A DNA stretch of 64,000 nucleotides. It comes from a virus. Within the stretch, counting starts at the first letter, position 1; each line of letters begins with the position of its first letter. Position numbers and translations under genes: made by a program. Positions 42,856 through 51,381 of this stretch are shown here, piece after piece. The stretch spans positions 1 through 64,000 of the IMG/VR virus record IMGVR_UViG_3300044695_007705. One strand, written 5' to 3'. The notes beneath the pieces are model-generated. The model ran no database searches. It was not told the DNA's origin and was given only the letters and a program-made list of their open reading frames with translations.

Positions 42856-43580
42856 TGACCACGCAAGGTATTAATGTCGAGCTGAGAAGGGAGAGGCTTA
42901 GGAATAATTATAATCGGAGGAAGACGGAGTACGAGCGGACTCGCGATTTTCACATCCGGGAAAATATGTGGAAAGCGAGTTATGCCGCGAGGAAAGTGGC
43001 TTCGTTCTCCGGTGTCCCATTTGATGAGTTGAGGTCTGTAGCCCTTGAAGCAATGGTCAAACTTTATGACAAGTGGGATCCAGAGAAGGCGAATTTTAGT
43101 ACTTGGCTAAATCGTTCGCTAACGTTCCAGCTATTGAATTATTTGCGCGATAACTCGCGAATGATCAAGATACCACGGTCGTATTCAGACGCTTATATGA
43201 AGATGAGAAGGATTGTTGGCAGGAGCCCAGACCTGACCGACGCGCAGATCTCTGAGGCTACTGGACTAACCGAGCAGCTTATAGCCGAGACGCGTGAAGC
43301 GTTTCAGATGACGTATTTGGAGATTAACGAGGAGACAGAGATGCCAGTTGATGACGGCGGGATTGATGACGATAATCTCGCCTCGATGTTTAGCGATTAT
43401 GGGGATATTATAGGTAGGCTTTCGAAACTTTACCCAGAAGAATACACCTTTCTAATGGATGTTTACATTCACAAAAGAGCTGTGTCAACCATCTATCGTA
43501 AGAACCCAGGTATTAATAGTGCGGAGAAGATTGCAGCGAGGACGGACGAGCTGCTTAGCAAACTTATGAGTGATGGGTAA
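42855..43580 (+). CDS. Phage sigma-70-family factor
   Basis: This is a 241-residue sigma factor. Residues ~40-108 match region 2: A-A-R-K-V-A-S-F-S-G-V-P-F-D-E-L core-binding helix, then YDKWDPEKANFSTWLNRSL and the RDNSRMIKIPRS end of 2.4/3.0. Residues ~112-155 fit region 3, with a LTDAQISEATGLTEQLI helix-turn. The C-terminal part (~185-241) is only a weak match to region 4. It resembles phage late sigma factors (gp55-like role). It would direct host RNA polymerase to phage promoters. The repeated GTTGAAAGC-N4-TATA element is the obvious candidate target (inference). Confidence 0.78.
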   Translation: MTTQGINVELRRERLRNNYNRRKTEYERTRDFHIRENMWKASYAARKVASFSGVPFDELRSVALEAMVKLYDKWDPEKANFSTWLNRSLTFQLLNYLRDNSRMIKIPRSYSDAYMKMRRIVGRSPDLTDAQISEATGLTEQLIAETREAFQMTYLEINEETEMPVDDGGIDDDNLASMFSDYGDIIGRLSKLYPEEYTFLMDVYIHKRAVSTIYRKNPGINSAEKIAARTDELLSKLMSDG

Positions 43581-44286
43581 GTCGATATATACTGATATTG
43601 GCGAGCAGCAATACAATAAAAAGCAGTTCGCGGAGAGATGGAAGTCTATTACTTCATCTTATGAGACAGGTGTCTTTTTTAACGAAGAGGACACCCTGTT
43701 CCTGAGACAAGTCTGCTTAAAGATTGAAAGGTTCAGGAAAATCGTCTTAAGGCCTGGACAGTGCAAGTTCAAGCTCACAAGCAAAGAGTTTAATGGTCGC
43801 AAAGTCAAGGGTGTAGTCTTGATGACACCCTCGTCTAAGTATGAAGTATGGATAGGTAAGTCTTATGTGATGTCCAGGATTTTTCCGAGAACTTATGCCC
43901 CCGACCCGGCCAAGGAGAATAGAAAACTCGCGATCCGTGCTTTGAGGAATATTATCCAACCGCAGATCGATCTTTATAAAAGACGAGTCTCGGGTCAAAG
44001 TGTTGTTAAATCGTCGTTGACAGGCAAGCCGATACACGGAGCGTATCATGTCGATCATGTCTATCCGTTTATACGGCTTGTTGAGGAATGGTGCCGAGAT
44101 AATTCTCTGGACTTAGAGACAATACCCGTCAAATGTGTGGGTGTCACTTGCCGTCTATCTTGCATCAAGATGTCAGAAAGCTGGTTTGATTACCACGCTT
44201 TGAATGCACAGTACCAAGTGCTTGATCCGAGGGAAAACATCATCAAAGGTGCGAAGTACTATGGCAAGTCTTCGGACAATATCTGA
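43573..44286 (+). CDS. DUF3223-like protein with HNH-like core
   Basis: This 237-residue protein starts at ATG 43573 (or GTG 43570), inside the end of the sigma gene. The segment ...SSLTGKPIHGAYHVDHVYPFIRLVEEWC resembles DUF3223 proteins of cyanophages, whose HVDH recalls an HNH-type metal site. No zinc Cys pair is seen in the expected place, although Cys at ~195 and ~200 are nearby. It could be a nuclease or an RNA-linked protein. It overlaps the opposite-strand gene by 28 bases at the convergent end. Confidence 0.55.
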   Translation: MGKSIYTDIGEQQYNKKQFAERWKSITSSYETGVFFNEEDTLFLRQVCLKIERFRKIVLRPGQCKFKLTSKEFNGRKVKGVVLMTPSSKYEVWIGKSYVMSRIFPRTYAPDPAKENRKLAIRALRNIIQPQIDLYKRRVSGQSVVKSSLTGKPIHGAYHVDHVYPFIRLVEEWCRDNSLDLETIPVKCVGVTCRLSCIKMSESWFDYHALNAQYQVLDPRENIIKGAKYYGKSSDNI

Positions 44287-44777
44287 TCGAGCAGGTTAGC
44301 AACTTCTCGGGATATTGACTCAGGCAGTTCGATATTGCCTGACCTATTAAGCCATATTTGTTGCCGGGATTCTCCCGGAGAAAACATGCTGGCGACGGAA
44401 ACGGACTCTCTGCCGACATAAACGTCTTGCTCCTCGCCATACCGTCTTTTTAAATACTGGACGATGGGAGAATTTTCTCCCTGCTTTTCGATCTCAACTT
44501 CAAGCGTTTTGAGCGAGCTTTGCAGGGCGGAAAATAGTCTGTCTCCTGTCAAGTCCCCCTCCGCTTCGATTGTTACCGAAGCGGCCCCTAAAGCGCGTAC
44601 GTATTGCGACAAGTTGTGTTCGACTTCGCGAGTATAGCCTTCGGCTACTGTGCGGAGAAACTCACGCCTTACCTGCTCTTTTGACAACTCGTTCAAAGAG
44701 TTTTGGACGGCCTTTTTTGCAGCGTCTTGCACCACGTCTTTGAAAAACAGTCCGAGAAGCGGTTTTAGAAACAACAT
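44259..44777 (-). CDS. Helical protein of unknown function downstream of the hub
   Basis: This 172-residue protein has an amphipathic N-terminal helix (MLFLKPLLGLFFKDVV), a helical middle (~20-60) and a short beta-containing part (SVTIEAEGD, later IWLNRSGNIELP). There is no known family. Its ATG overlaps the stop of the hub gene, so it is probably co-expressed and may serve as a hub chaperone or minor tail protein. Confidence 0.6.
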   Translation of the reverse strand: MLFLKPLLGLFFKDVVQDAAKKAVQNSLNELSKEQVRREFLRTVAEGYTREVEHNLSQYVRALGAASVTIEAEGDLTGDRLFSALQSSLKTLEVEIEKQGENSPIVQYLKRRYGEEQDVYVGRESVSVASMFSPGESRQQIWLNRSGNIELPESISREVANLLDQILSEDLP

Positions 44778-47700
44778 TACTTAGAGCAAGAGAAGTTTTG
44801 TCCGTTATTCCATATTTTGACCGCCTCGTCTCGCCTTTTTTGTATCCCCCCAGGTCCCCTCTCGTAGTACTTATTCCATAAATCTGCCGCCTCTTGGGGT
44901 GTTCTAGCTGCATTCATGGCATCTACTATCCTCACCCCATTTATAGGGAACACATCTCTTCCCTCCCTTATCTCTTGCACTATGAACTCAAGTTGTTGTT
45001 GCTCTGTACAACTTCTGCCACATTTAGCAGCTAAATTATCCGCTCTGCTTCCGCACCACTGGGCTAATCCGTATCCGGAAGTACCTAAAACTCTGGATGG
45101 AGTACTGCCACATCCAACTCCGGGATTGGAGCCGTTGTGGACATTAGCGTTAAAATTGCTCTCCACAGAAAAATTACCCAAAGCTCCTGCATAAGCTATT
45201 GGGTTTGTAATTCCTACGGACCTAAGAGCATTTATGCTATTCTGAATAGTGGATTTAGAAGAACTTGCATAGTTCCCCACATAAGTACAGTTTCCCTGGG
45301 GGAAAGAGCTACTAACTGAGGAAGCTGCCTCTGTCGCCTCAGCCGTTTCTCTCGAACGTTGTAAAAACTCCCTCACCTCCTCAGCCTCTTTACAAATTTC
45401 TTCGCAAGACGTTCTCCCATTGCCCAAGTTCCAGCACAAATCTCCCAACGAGCGAATATACCCATAGTAATCGCGGTATTTAAAATTTTCCGTAACTAAG
45501 TAGTCTTCAAAGGTGGGAGGAGCCGGAACGTTGTTTACTGCTACACCCCAATCACTCACCCCAGTCACCTTCACCCTAAGGTCTCCATCCCATCTGTATT
45601 CAGCACTTTTAACGAACCATTTTGAGAATCGTTGAGGGATCCAGACCCCGGGGTCGATATTGTTCGGCCGCCCCTTCTCAATCCACTCATCGTATTTGGT
45701 TACGAACGCGAGGATCGTCCTGCCGGGAACAATTCTTAACGAGCGTGGGATACCCTTAAATTCGGTCTCTATCGTGACGCCGACAGGAGTTGGGGAGTTC
45801 TGTACGCCTTGGCCGTATTTGGAACCGGATGATCTTGTGCCCCCCGTGGCACCTACAGAGACGTTTTCTAGGGAACCGTCTAGTAAATGAGCGAGAAGAA
45901 GTACTTTACCGTCCGGCCTCAGGACTTCGACTACATTCCCGAAACCCCCAAAGTTGGGTACTTTTCTAAGTATCTTGGCTCCACCTATTACCTCGATGAC
46001 GGTATTTGAAGGTGCTCCGTAGTCTATTCCGTTGTGCGGAGAAGTCCTAAACGATTCAAAGTCCCCGTATTTGGATGTTACAGGCCATTCACTTGGTTTT
46101 TTACCCCCCAATCTTATGTAAGGATCCACATCCGCGCTTGTTATGGGTATACCTCTGCCTGAGGTTGAAGAGTTTGGGAATAATTCTACGTGCAAGTGAG
46201 GACCGGTGGAGAAACCGGTGCTTCCTACTCTCCCGGCATATACTTTCTGGTTAGCGGAAGGTGGTAGTTCTGGCGCAGCAGGTGCCGCAGATCCCGGCGT
46301 CCTTGCCTTTTCTGCCGCTATAGACTGCATTACTGGGCCCATTAACTGCTTGTACAAAGCTTCTTTTTGGCTAGCTGTACCTCTTTCGAAGATATTTTTC
46401 ACTTCGGGGGACATCCTCCCCACCTCGAGAATAGTTCCACCTCTACGAGGTACTGCAAGGCCGTCCCTGTGGTTAAGGGGGAAAGCCCCGTAAGTCTGTG
46501 AAAGAACATCGTCAAGCTGCCAGATTTTTCTACCAGCGGTAGGGGGTATTACACCCGATCTACCAAAACATTTAGGTTCTACTTCTTGATAGCAATCGTT
46601 GTGTATTTCGATCACTTGCTTGCCTTGTCTAACCGCTTCAGATGTTTTTGAATACTGGCTGCTTGGACTGCTTGTTGGCAAACTGCTAGATGGGGGGAAG
46701 TAAAACTCGACAAAGTCAGACACTCCATACGCCTGGGAGTTTCTCTGCGCCCATTTTACTAATTCGACATTAAGTTCTCTTTCGTTAGGAGCGCCGGAAC
46801 CCGCTGCATCGGCATGTCCTGCCATAAGGAATATTTTTGTAGGCTTGGATGTATCAGTAGCTCTCCAATTTTTGTCAGAAGCTTTAGGGGACTCAGGCAC
46901 TACCTTTGCCCCAGTAGTAATAGGTCCGGGTGCCGTTTGAATCGTTTTAATCCCCGCTTCTTTCTTTTCTTCGTCTGTAAGATCAAATGCCGGGATGGCG
47001 AAATTCCACACCAACGACGGTTCGAGGGTAACGGTAGTAGTACCGGCTGATGACTTGGGGATATAGAACCGAGTATGTAGCAATTTCTCAGGATTCGACT
47101 CCCCCAAGACCTGGTTAATCGCAACTTTACTGCCCTTTTTCAAATCGCCTTGAATCGCCAGTAAATTACCCACCTCCTGATGAATAGGACGGATCGTACA
47201 CTTCTTTGCCTTATCACACACTTTAAGGACATAGTTTGTCTGAATATTAATCCATAAGGAGCCGTTAACGTCCTTTGTATAAGTTCTGTTCTCAACAAGT
47301 CCGTCTAAAAACGATATAGGAACGTTATCATTAACACCAATACCATATAAGTTCGTATTCTCTACCTTGGTGTTTTTAACGGCCGGACCGTTACCTCTCC
47401 ACACATATCCGCTTGTCGACTGATTGACTTGAAACCTCTTTTTTAAGACGGTAAACTGCTCGGGGAACTGCTTAATACTCGTCTTGACACTAGCCATCTT
47501 CGCCTTTCTCTTGTCCGGAAAAGTGTCTTCTAAGACGTATTCTTCTCCGTCAATGGGGGTAGTGTCATAATCGACACCTAAGCCGCGCTTGAACTCAAGT
47601 TCAGCGTTAGAATTCAAAAAGTCACGTTCGACCGACCCACTTATTTGGTATCCTTCGTACAAGCCTTTGCCCAAGTAGAATATTGAGCAGCCTTGGTTAA

Positions 47701-48550
47701 CATTTGCTCTGGTACAGATCGAAATCTTATTAGCATACTCTTTTAAAGGTAGTTTGCTATAATTTCCTCCCACACTCCCAATATACTTCTTAAGGACTTC
47801 TTCCCCTGTAACCGCCTTCTCTCTAAACCCACTAGGCATTATGTATTTCTGACCATAATTCGCTTCAGGCGAGTTGCAAAACGAGACTCGATACCCATAC
47901 TGCTTGGCAATTTCCTTCAAATTCTCTTCCAGCGTCTCGTTCTCTTTCATTTGAAAGTTTGCCAGATTCTGGTTAAAAGCGATTGTCTGGGGATCAAGGC
48001 CGGAAATAGTCACTTTGGGGTAGGTTTTCCCATGACTGATATTGAACCGGTTCACCCTAAAATAACTCTCCAGGCTGAAGACGTTGCTGCCGACATTGTA
48101 ATAGAAAATTACAACTAAATGGGCGAATTGTGAAAAACTAGCTTTGCTGATGCCCGGATCTTCAAATTCCGAGCTTTGCTCATATGGACGGCAAGGTCTT
48201 TCGCGAGTCGACACCTGGCCCTTTTCGCACTTCGGCAGCAAGATATGGTTCGCGGCTGCCAACTGCTCACCAGTGTACGCTGCAGCCGTATCAAAAAGTA
48301 CCGCCCAAGACGCCCCGGTCATGTACGGGTCGGACAACGTGACGTTTACTGTCGACCCGGACAAGGCGTTTACAAACTGAGTTGCTCCTTGGACCGAAGT
48401 CTCGGCATTCGCAGTCAACGCGTCAGGCGACCAGTTCATTGACAGGGTTACACCGGCAATCTGCCTCTCCGGGAACCATATAATTTCCTGATCGCCGGTA
48501 GAAAACGGCCTATACCCTACCAGGCACCTACAACGATAAAGGCTATGCAC
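44777..48550 (-). CDS. Baseplate hub with amidase, permuted M23 peptidase and lysozyme domains
   Basis: This 1257-residue protein starts at GTG 48550; a TTG at 48574 is an alternative. Residues ~1-520 are hub-like, beta-rich and gpD-like. Residues 570-715 form an Amidase_3 domain with H579, E591, H650 and E709. Residues ~765-905 hold all M23/LytM motifs but in permuted order: STGPHLHVE (H785, H787) comes before HNGID (H839, D843) and LLAH (H888). Residues ~1100-1245 match phage tail lysozyme (GNFSVESNF, E1130; GYGLAQW). It is expected to bore through the wall at infection. A Cys-rich linker (~1045-1055) precedes the lysozyme. Confidence 0.82.
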   Translation of the reverse strand: MHSLYRCRCLVGYRPFSTGDQEIIWFPERQIAGVTLSMNWSPDALTANAETSVQGATQFVNALSGSTVNVTLSDPYMTGASWAVLFDTAAAYTGEQLAAANHILLPKCEKGQVSTRERPCRPYEQSSEFEDPGISKASFSQFAHLVVIFYYNVGSNVFSLESYFRVNRFNISHGKTYPKVTISGLDPQTIAFNQNLANFQMKENETLEENLKEIAKQYGYRVSFCNSPEANYGQKYIMPSGFREKAVTGEEVLKKYIGSVGGNYSKLPLKEYANKISICTRANVNQGCSIFYLGKGLYEGYQISGSVERDFLNSNAELEFKRGLGVDYDTTPIDGEEYVLEDTFPDKRKAKMASVKTSIKQFPEQFTVLKKRFQVNQSTSGYVWRGNGPAVKNTKVENTNLYGIGVNDNVPISFLDGLVENRTYTKDVNGSLWINIQTNYVLKVCDKAKKCTIRPIHQEVGNLLAIQGDLKKGSKVAINQVLGESNPEKLLHTRFYIPKSSAGTTTVTLEPSLVWNFAIPAFDLTDEEKKEAGIKTIQTAPGPITTGAKVVPESPKASDKNWRATDTSKPTKIFLMAGHADAAGSGAPNERELNVELVKWAQRNSQAYGVSDFVEFYFPPSSSLPTSSPSSQYSKTSEAVRQGKQVIEIHNDCYQEVEPKCFGRSGVIPPTAGRKIWQLDDVLSQTYGAFPLNHRDGLAVPRRGGTILEVGRMSPEVKNIFERGTASQKEALYKQLMGPVMQSIAAEKARTPGSAAPAAPELPPSANQKVYAGRVGSTGFSTGPHLHVELFPNSSTSGRGIPITSADVDPYIRLGGKKPSEWPVTSKYGDFESFRTSPHNGIDYGAPSNTVIEVIGGAKILRKVPNFGGFGNVVEVLRPDGKVLLLAHLLDGSLENVSVGATGGTRSSGSKYGQGVQNSPTPVGVTIETEFKGIPRSLRIVPGRTILAFVTKYDEWIEKGRPNNIDPGVWIPQRFSKWFVKSAEYRWDGDLRVKVTGVSDWGVAVNNVPAPPTFEDYLVTENFKYRDYYGYIRSLGDLCWNLGNGRTSCEEICKEAEEVREFLQRSRETAEATEAASSVSSSFPQGNCTYVGNYASSSKSTIQNSINALRSVGITNPIAYAGALGNFSVESNFNANVHNGSNPGVGCGSTPSRVLGTSGYGLAQWCGSRADNLAAKCGRSCTEQQQLEFIVQEIREGRDVFPINGVRIVDAMNAARTPQEAADLWNKYYERGPGGIQKRRDEAVKIWNNGQNFSCSK

Positions 48551-48551
48551 C

Positions 48552-49283
48552 TCATGCCACTTCGATAACCACAACTAACGCGCCGGATCCTTCACCGTCA
48601 CCCTGGCCGGGCTCAGTGGTGTCGATTTCTAGACTCAAGATATCGCCGACGGCAAAGCCGTCACCGCCGTCCAGGATGTCGGTAATCTCGGTCACAGAAC
48701 CGTCCACAATCGTCCCTTCGAGCGAAGCGTCTTCGTACTGAACAGGATCGTTCTGTTCGCCTACTTCAAGATAAGCTCGGAACACAACACCGGTCGCATC
48801 GCCTCCGTCTAAACCGTCAACCGTGTAGTTCTCACCGCCATCGATTACGTCACCCAAGGCGACAAGCGGACCGACAGGAATAACGTTCTGCGTGATTTGA
48901 GAAAGCGTTGCGGAAAGGTTATACACTGCTACCATAAAGTGATAATCTCCCTCACCAGCGATTCCCACGTACCTTGTAATATTCACAAGCTGATCATTGA
49001 GCTGGTTCTCGTACGGATCCGTCACAACATCCGGATTCGCAACCAACGCGTCCACCACCAGTTCCAAGACCCCATACGCGAATTGCTTGGCCGAGAAGCC
49101 CATGCTAGGCCCGCAAGTGTTGTATTTTTCCAGCAGTTCCGAGCGAATTTCAGGGGTGTTCCCCGTCTCATCGTACTCGTTGACAAGTTTATTCTGTAAG
49201 ACGGTGGCAAAAAAATCTCCGAGCGAAGCTTTGTACTCAAACTCGATGCCAACAAGTCTTTTCAGTCTAGCAATGGTTGCCAT
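48552..49283 (-). CDS. Virion structural protein upstream of the hub
   Basis: This is a 243-residue protein. The N-terminal ~130 residues are mixed helix (FFATVLQNKLVNEYDETG...). From ~135 the protein is acidic and beta-like, with repeated D-G-G turns (VIDGGENYTV, ILDGGDGFAV), like the calcium-binding or Ig-like additions of phage structural proteins. The late motif lies 25 nt upstream. It directly precedes the hub gene and follows a fibre-type gene. A tail or baseplate role is inferred. Confidence 0.65.
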   Translation of the reverse strand: MATIARLKRLVGIEFEYKASLGDFFATVLQNKLVNEYDETGNTPEIRSELLEKYNTCGPSMGFSAKQFAYGVLELVVDALVANPDVVTDPYENQLNDQLVNITRYVGIAGEGDYHFMVAVYNLSATLSQITQNVIPVGPLVALGDVIDGGENYTVDGLDGGDATGVVFRAYLEVGEQNDPVQYEDASLEGTIVDGSVTEITDILDGGDGFAVGDILSLEIDTTEPGQGDGEGSGALVVVIEVA

Positions 49284-49308
49284 AATACTTAATCTATCTA
49301 TTCCTTAA

Positions 49309-49317
49309 GCTTTCAAC
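49309..49317 (-). promoter_or_regulatory. Late promoter-like motif GTTGAAAGC (copy F)
   Basis: An exact 9-mer lies 25 nt before the ATG of the 243-residue gene. Its first G is the last base of the upstream TAG stop. It is followed by an AATAGATAG stretch. Confidence 0.58.
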
Positions 49318-49640
49318 TAAGAAACCCGCACCTTGAGGACGCTTCCCGTACGGTACATGCCTCCGACTGGGACGGGGGGAGTGGCGGCAGCAGCAGCGGT
49401 ATCGTCAGCGAATTCCCTAAGGCCGGTAAAATCGATTTGGGCGAAAGGGATGACGTCCTGCTCGCCTACACGTCTTGCGACTCCATCCGCGCCGACATAA
49501 AAGATCTGAGCCTTCGGCTCGTTAAGAAACAGCTCGCCACGTTTGACATTAGCGGCATCATCGTCATACAACGACTGCACGTAGTTTTTAGTCTTGTTCG
49601 GGTCGGATGTAAACCGAACGCCCCATCTCGGTTTAGGCAT
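49317..49640 (-). CDS. Fibre-type small structural protein
   Basis: This 107-residue protein has residues ~35-60 (V-K-R-G-E-L-F-L-N-E-P-K-A-Q-I-F-Y-V-G) resembling the attachment repeat of phage fibre N-termini. An Ala/Pro-rich stretch (~83-92) and a beta-like end follow. It lies first in a minus-strand run leading to the hub. The late motif is 20 nt upstream in a divergent junction with the nucleotide-kinase gene. Confidence 0.65.
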   Translation of the reverse strand: MPKPRWGVRFTSDPNKTKNYVQSLYDDDAANVKRGELFLNEPKAQIFYVGADGVARRVGEQDVIPFAQIDFTGLREFADDTAAAAATPPVPVGGMYRTGSVLKVRVS

Positions 49641-49660
49641 TGAAATAATCGTCTCATAGG

Positions 49661-49669
49661 GCTTTCAAC
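49661..49669 (-). promoter_or_regulatory. Late promoter-like motif GTTGAAAGC (copy G)
   Basis: An exact 9-mer lies 20 nt before the ATG of the 107-residue fibre-type gene, followed by CCTATGAG. The divergent kinase gene has no opposed copy, unlike the junctions at 32.9 and 51.4 kb. Confidence 0.58.
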
Positions 49670-49702
49670 GTGCTAGACTTAGGGAGACTTCTCCCCTCCG
49701 CA

Positions 49703-50296
49703 ATGCACACGATTATTTTTTTAGGGCCCGATCGGGTTGGAAAAACTTCTCTCCTTAACAAGACGGCGTCTAACTTAAAAAACGCGGGATACCTAGTTCA
49801 TGCTCTTCACTTTTCAGGAATCAGGCCGGAACATAACTCTCCTGTTGAACAGTTCAGGGAAAAGCTTACAGACATTCCTTTGCCGGCCTCAGACTATCTC
49901 CTAATCGATCGTTTCGTCTCCGACACATTGTTTTACGAGGAGCGCAGGGGGCAAATGCCAGCCATTAACCCGATCTGCTCGCAAGAGCCGGAGTCTATCT
50001 TGATCGACTTGAGCGAAAGAGTTGATGTCGTAATCTTGGGCCGGGGCTGGGATCAAACCATGATCGATCGGCACATCACCGAGCTTAGAGCCAATAATCC
50101 TCGTGCCTCTACGTACTGGATAAACGCCCAGCTCGAGTTAAGAATGAACGAGCATAACGGGTATTATGGACACACCGAGGAGTTCTTCAAATCCCAAAGC
50201 CTTATACCTCGTTCTTGTGTATTCAGCCTCCCCAAGCCCGACATTGACAAAGACGTGTTCACCAACTGTCCCTCTATCCCCCTCAGGCAAAGGTGA
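49703..50296 (+). CDS. Thymidylate/nucleotide kinase-like protein
   Basis: This 197-residue P-loop kinase starts at ATG 49703, where the P-loop strand begins (MHTIIFLGPDRVGKT, Walker A at 8-15). The L-I-D-R-F (67-71) segment matches the DR motif of thymidylate-kinase-like enzymes, and DVVILGRGWD is a later core strand. It probably phosphorylates a deoxynucleoside monophosphate and supports the dUTPase/ribonucleotide reductase route. Two hairpins follow its stop. PhoH is the next gene. Confidence 0.7.
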   Translation: MHTIIFLGPDRVGKTSLLNKTASNLKNAGYLVHALHFSGIRPEHNSPVEQFREKLTDIPLPASDYLLIDRFVSDTLFYEERRGQMPAINPICSQEPESILIDLSERVDVVILGRGWDQTMIDRHITELRANNPRASTYWINAQLELRMNEHNGYYGHTEEFFKSQSLIPRSCVFSLPKPDIDKDVFTNCPSIPLRQR

Positions 50297-50355
50297 AAGC
50301 ATTGTAGGTGCTTTTCTCTGAATGGTTCTCCGTTCAAAATATATCAGCTCCTGGG

Positions 50356-50387
50356 CGGGTACACAGTCTTTGTGTCCCGTCTTTTTT
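50356..50387 (+). terminator. Rho-independent terminator after the kinase gene
   Basis: GGG-T-ACAC (50357-50364) pairs with GTGT-CCC (50372-50378), with one bulged T, and T6 follows at 50382-50387. A weaker hairpin AAAGCA/TGCTTT starts at 50296, directly on the stop codon. Together they should separate the kinase and PhoH transcripts. Confidence 0.65.
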
Positions 50388-50404
50388 ATTACCTGGAAAA
50401 TTCA

Positions 50405-51154
50405 ATGGCTAAAGCGCGTACAAGGCGAGAGAAGGTCACCGAGTCTTCGGTACCGGGATACGATGAAATTGCCTACGGGATCCCCGCTGGGCGAGGAGAC
50501 GGCCTTAGGACTATTCACCCGGCGAACGAGAGCCAGCGCGAGGCATTGGAGTACCTAAGGAGCCGGACTCTTACTATTTTGACTGGGCCGCCTGGGACAG
50601 CCAAGACACTGCTTTCCGTCTTCATTGCTTGCGAAAAACTGCAAAAGCGGCAGATTGATAAGATATATTATGTTAAGCCGATTGTCGATACGCCGGGGGA
50701 GAAAGGAATTGGCTATTTGCCAGGTAACGAGATGGAGAAACTTGAACCGCACATCGCGTCTCTAAGGGACGCGTTAAGCGTGTTTATGGCGAAGGGGAAA
50801 GCAGACTATTTAATAGATAAAAAGATTATCGAATTTTTGCCTATCGAGCATTTAAGGGGACGGTCGCTGCACCGTTGCGTGGTTATTGCGGACGAGATGC
50901 AGAATGCCACTGCTCATAGCGTGCTGACTATTCTCTCTCGACTTGGCGACCATAGTTCTATCGCGTTACTCGGTGACGTGATCCAGCGCGATTTAGCCAA
51001 TAGATTTGGAAAGGACGGTCTGAGCGATGCGGTTCACAGACTGTCCAAACTCGAGGAGTTTGTCGGTTCAGTAGAATTTCAAATCGATGATATTGTCCGT
51101 TCGGAATTTGTAAAACAAGTTATTTTGTCGTACCGCGATTTGTACGAGAGCTAG
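50405..51154 (+). CDS. phoH: PhoH-family ATPase
   Basis: This 249-residue PhoH protein starts at ATG 50405, six bases after GGAAAA. Walker A GPPGTAKT is at 61-68. KPIVDTPGEKGIGYLPG (91-107) is a hallmark of the family. Walker B VVIADEMQN (159-167) and LGD follow. PhoH ATPases are very common in cyanophages; a role in phosphate stress or RNA metabolism has been proposed for the family but not settled. The gene overlaps a small minus-strand membrane gene at its 3' end. Confidence 0.88.
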   Translation: MAKARTRREKVTESSVPGYDEIAYGIPAGRGDGLRTIHPANESQREALEYLRSRTLTILTGPPGTAKTLLSVFIACEKLQKRQIDKIYYVKPIVDTPGEKGIGYLPGNEMEKLEPHIASLRDALSVFMAKGKADYLIDKKIIEFLPIEHLRGRSLHRCVVIADEMQNATAHSVLTILSRLGDHSSIALLGDVIQRDLANRFGKDGLSDAVHRLSKLEEFVGSVEFQIDDIVRSEFVKQVILSYRDLYES

Positions 51155-51344
51155 AGGGGGAGGATTGCTGTGTCGGAGAAGGGAAAAAAAGAGCTGCTGT
51201 AAACATCCACCTGTCTACACAGGCATTGACTTGCCTGGGGCCCATAGACCAGTTAGGTATCTCGCAAAGCGCGATAAACGCTAGGCAGAACAACGCTTCG
51301 AATACAAAGAAGGCGACTCCCTCTGTTAATTTAATTTTGTCCAT
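51120..51344 (-). CDS. Small membrane protein with its own late promoter-like element
   Basis: This 74-residue protein has a hydrophobic segment at ~9-27 (GVAFFVFEALFCLAFIALC), a second weaker one at ~46-54, and a Ser/Thr/Pro tail. It overlaps phoH by 35 bases in opposite orientation. The ORF alone would be doubtful, but a well-formed GTTGAAGGC-N4-TATAGGGG element lies 23 nt before its ATG, so it is probably expressed late. Candidate roles include lysis or membrane modification. Confidence 0.6.
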   Translation of the reverse strand: MDKIKLTEGVAFFVFEALFCLAFIALCEIPNWSMGPRQVNACVDRWMFTAALFFPSPTQQSSPSSSRTNRGTTK

Positions 51345-51355
51345 TAGCTATATTT

Positions 51356-51376
51356 CCCCTATATAAAGCCTTCAAC
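51356..51376 (-). promoter_or_regulatory. Divergent late promoter-like element, minus arm (copy D)
   Basis: GTTGAAGGC (51376-51368), TTTA, TATA (51363-51360), GGGG (51359-51356). There are 17 bases up to the last A of TATA, as in copies A and B. The ATG of the 74-residue membrane gene is 23 nt from the 9-mer. Confidence 0.7.
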
Positions 51377-51381
51377 GAAGA

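Noticed and set aside
50290-50322. GGTGAAAGC-ATTG-TAGG, a near match to the late motif 5' of phoH
   Set aside because: It has one mismatch in the 9-mer and no TATA. It forms part of a terminator-like hairpin, and the phoH start is about 100 nt away.
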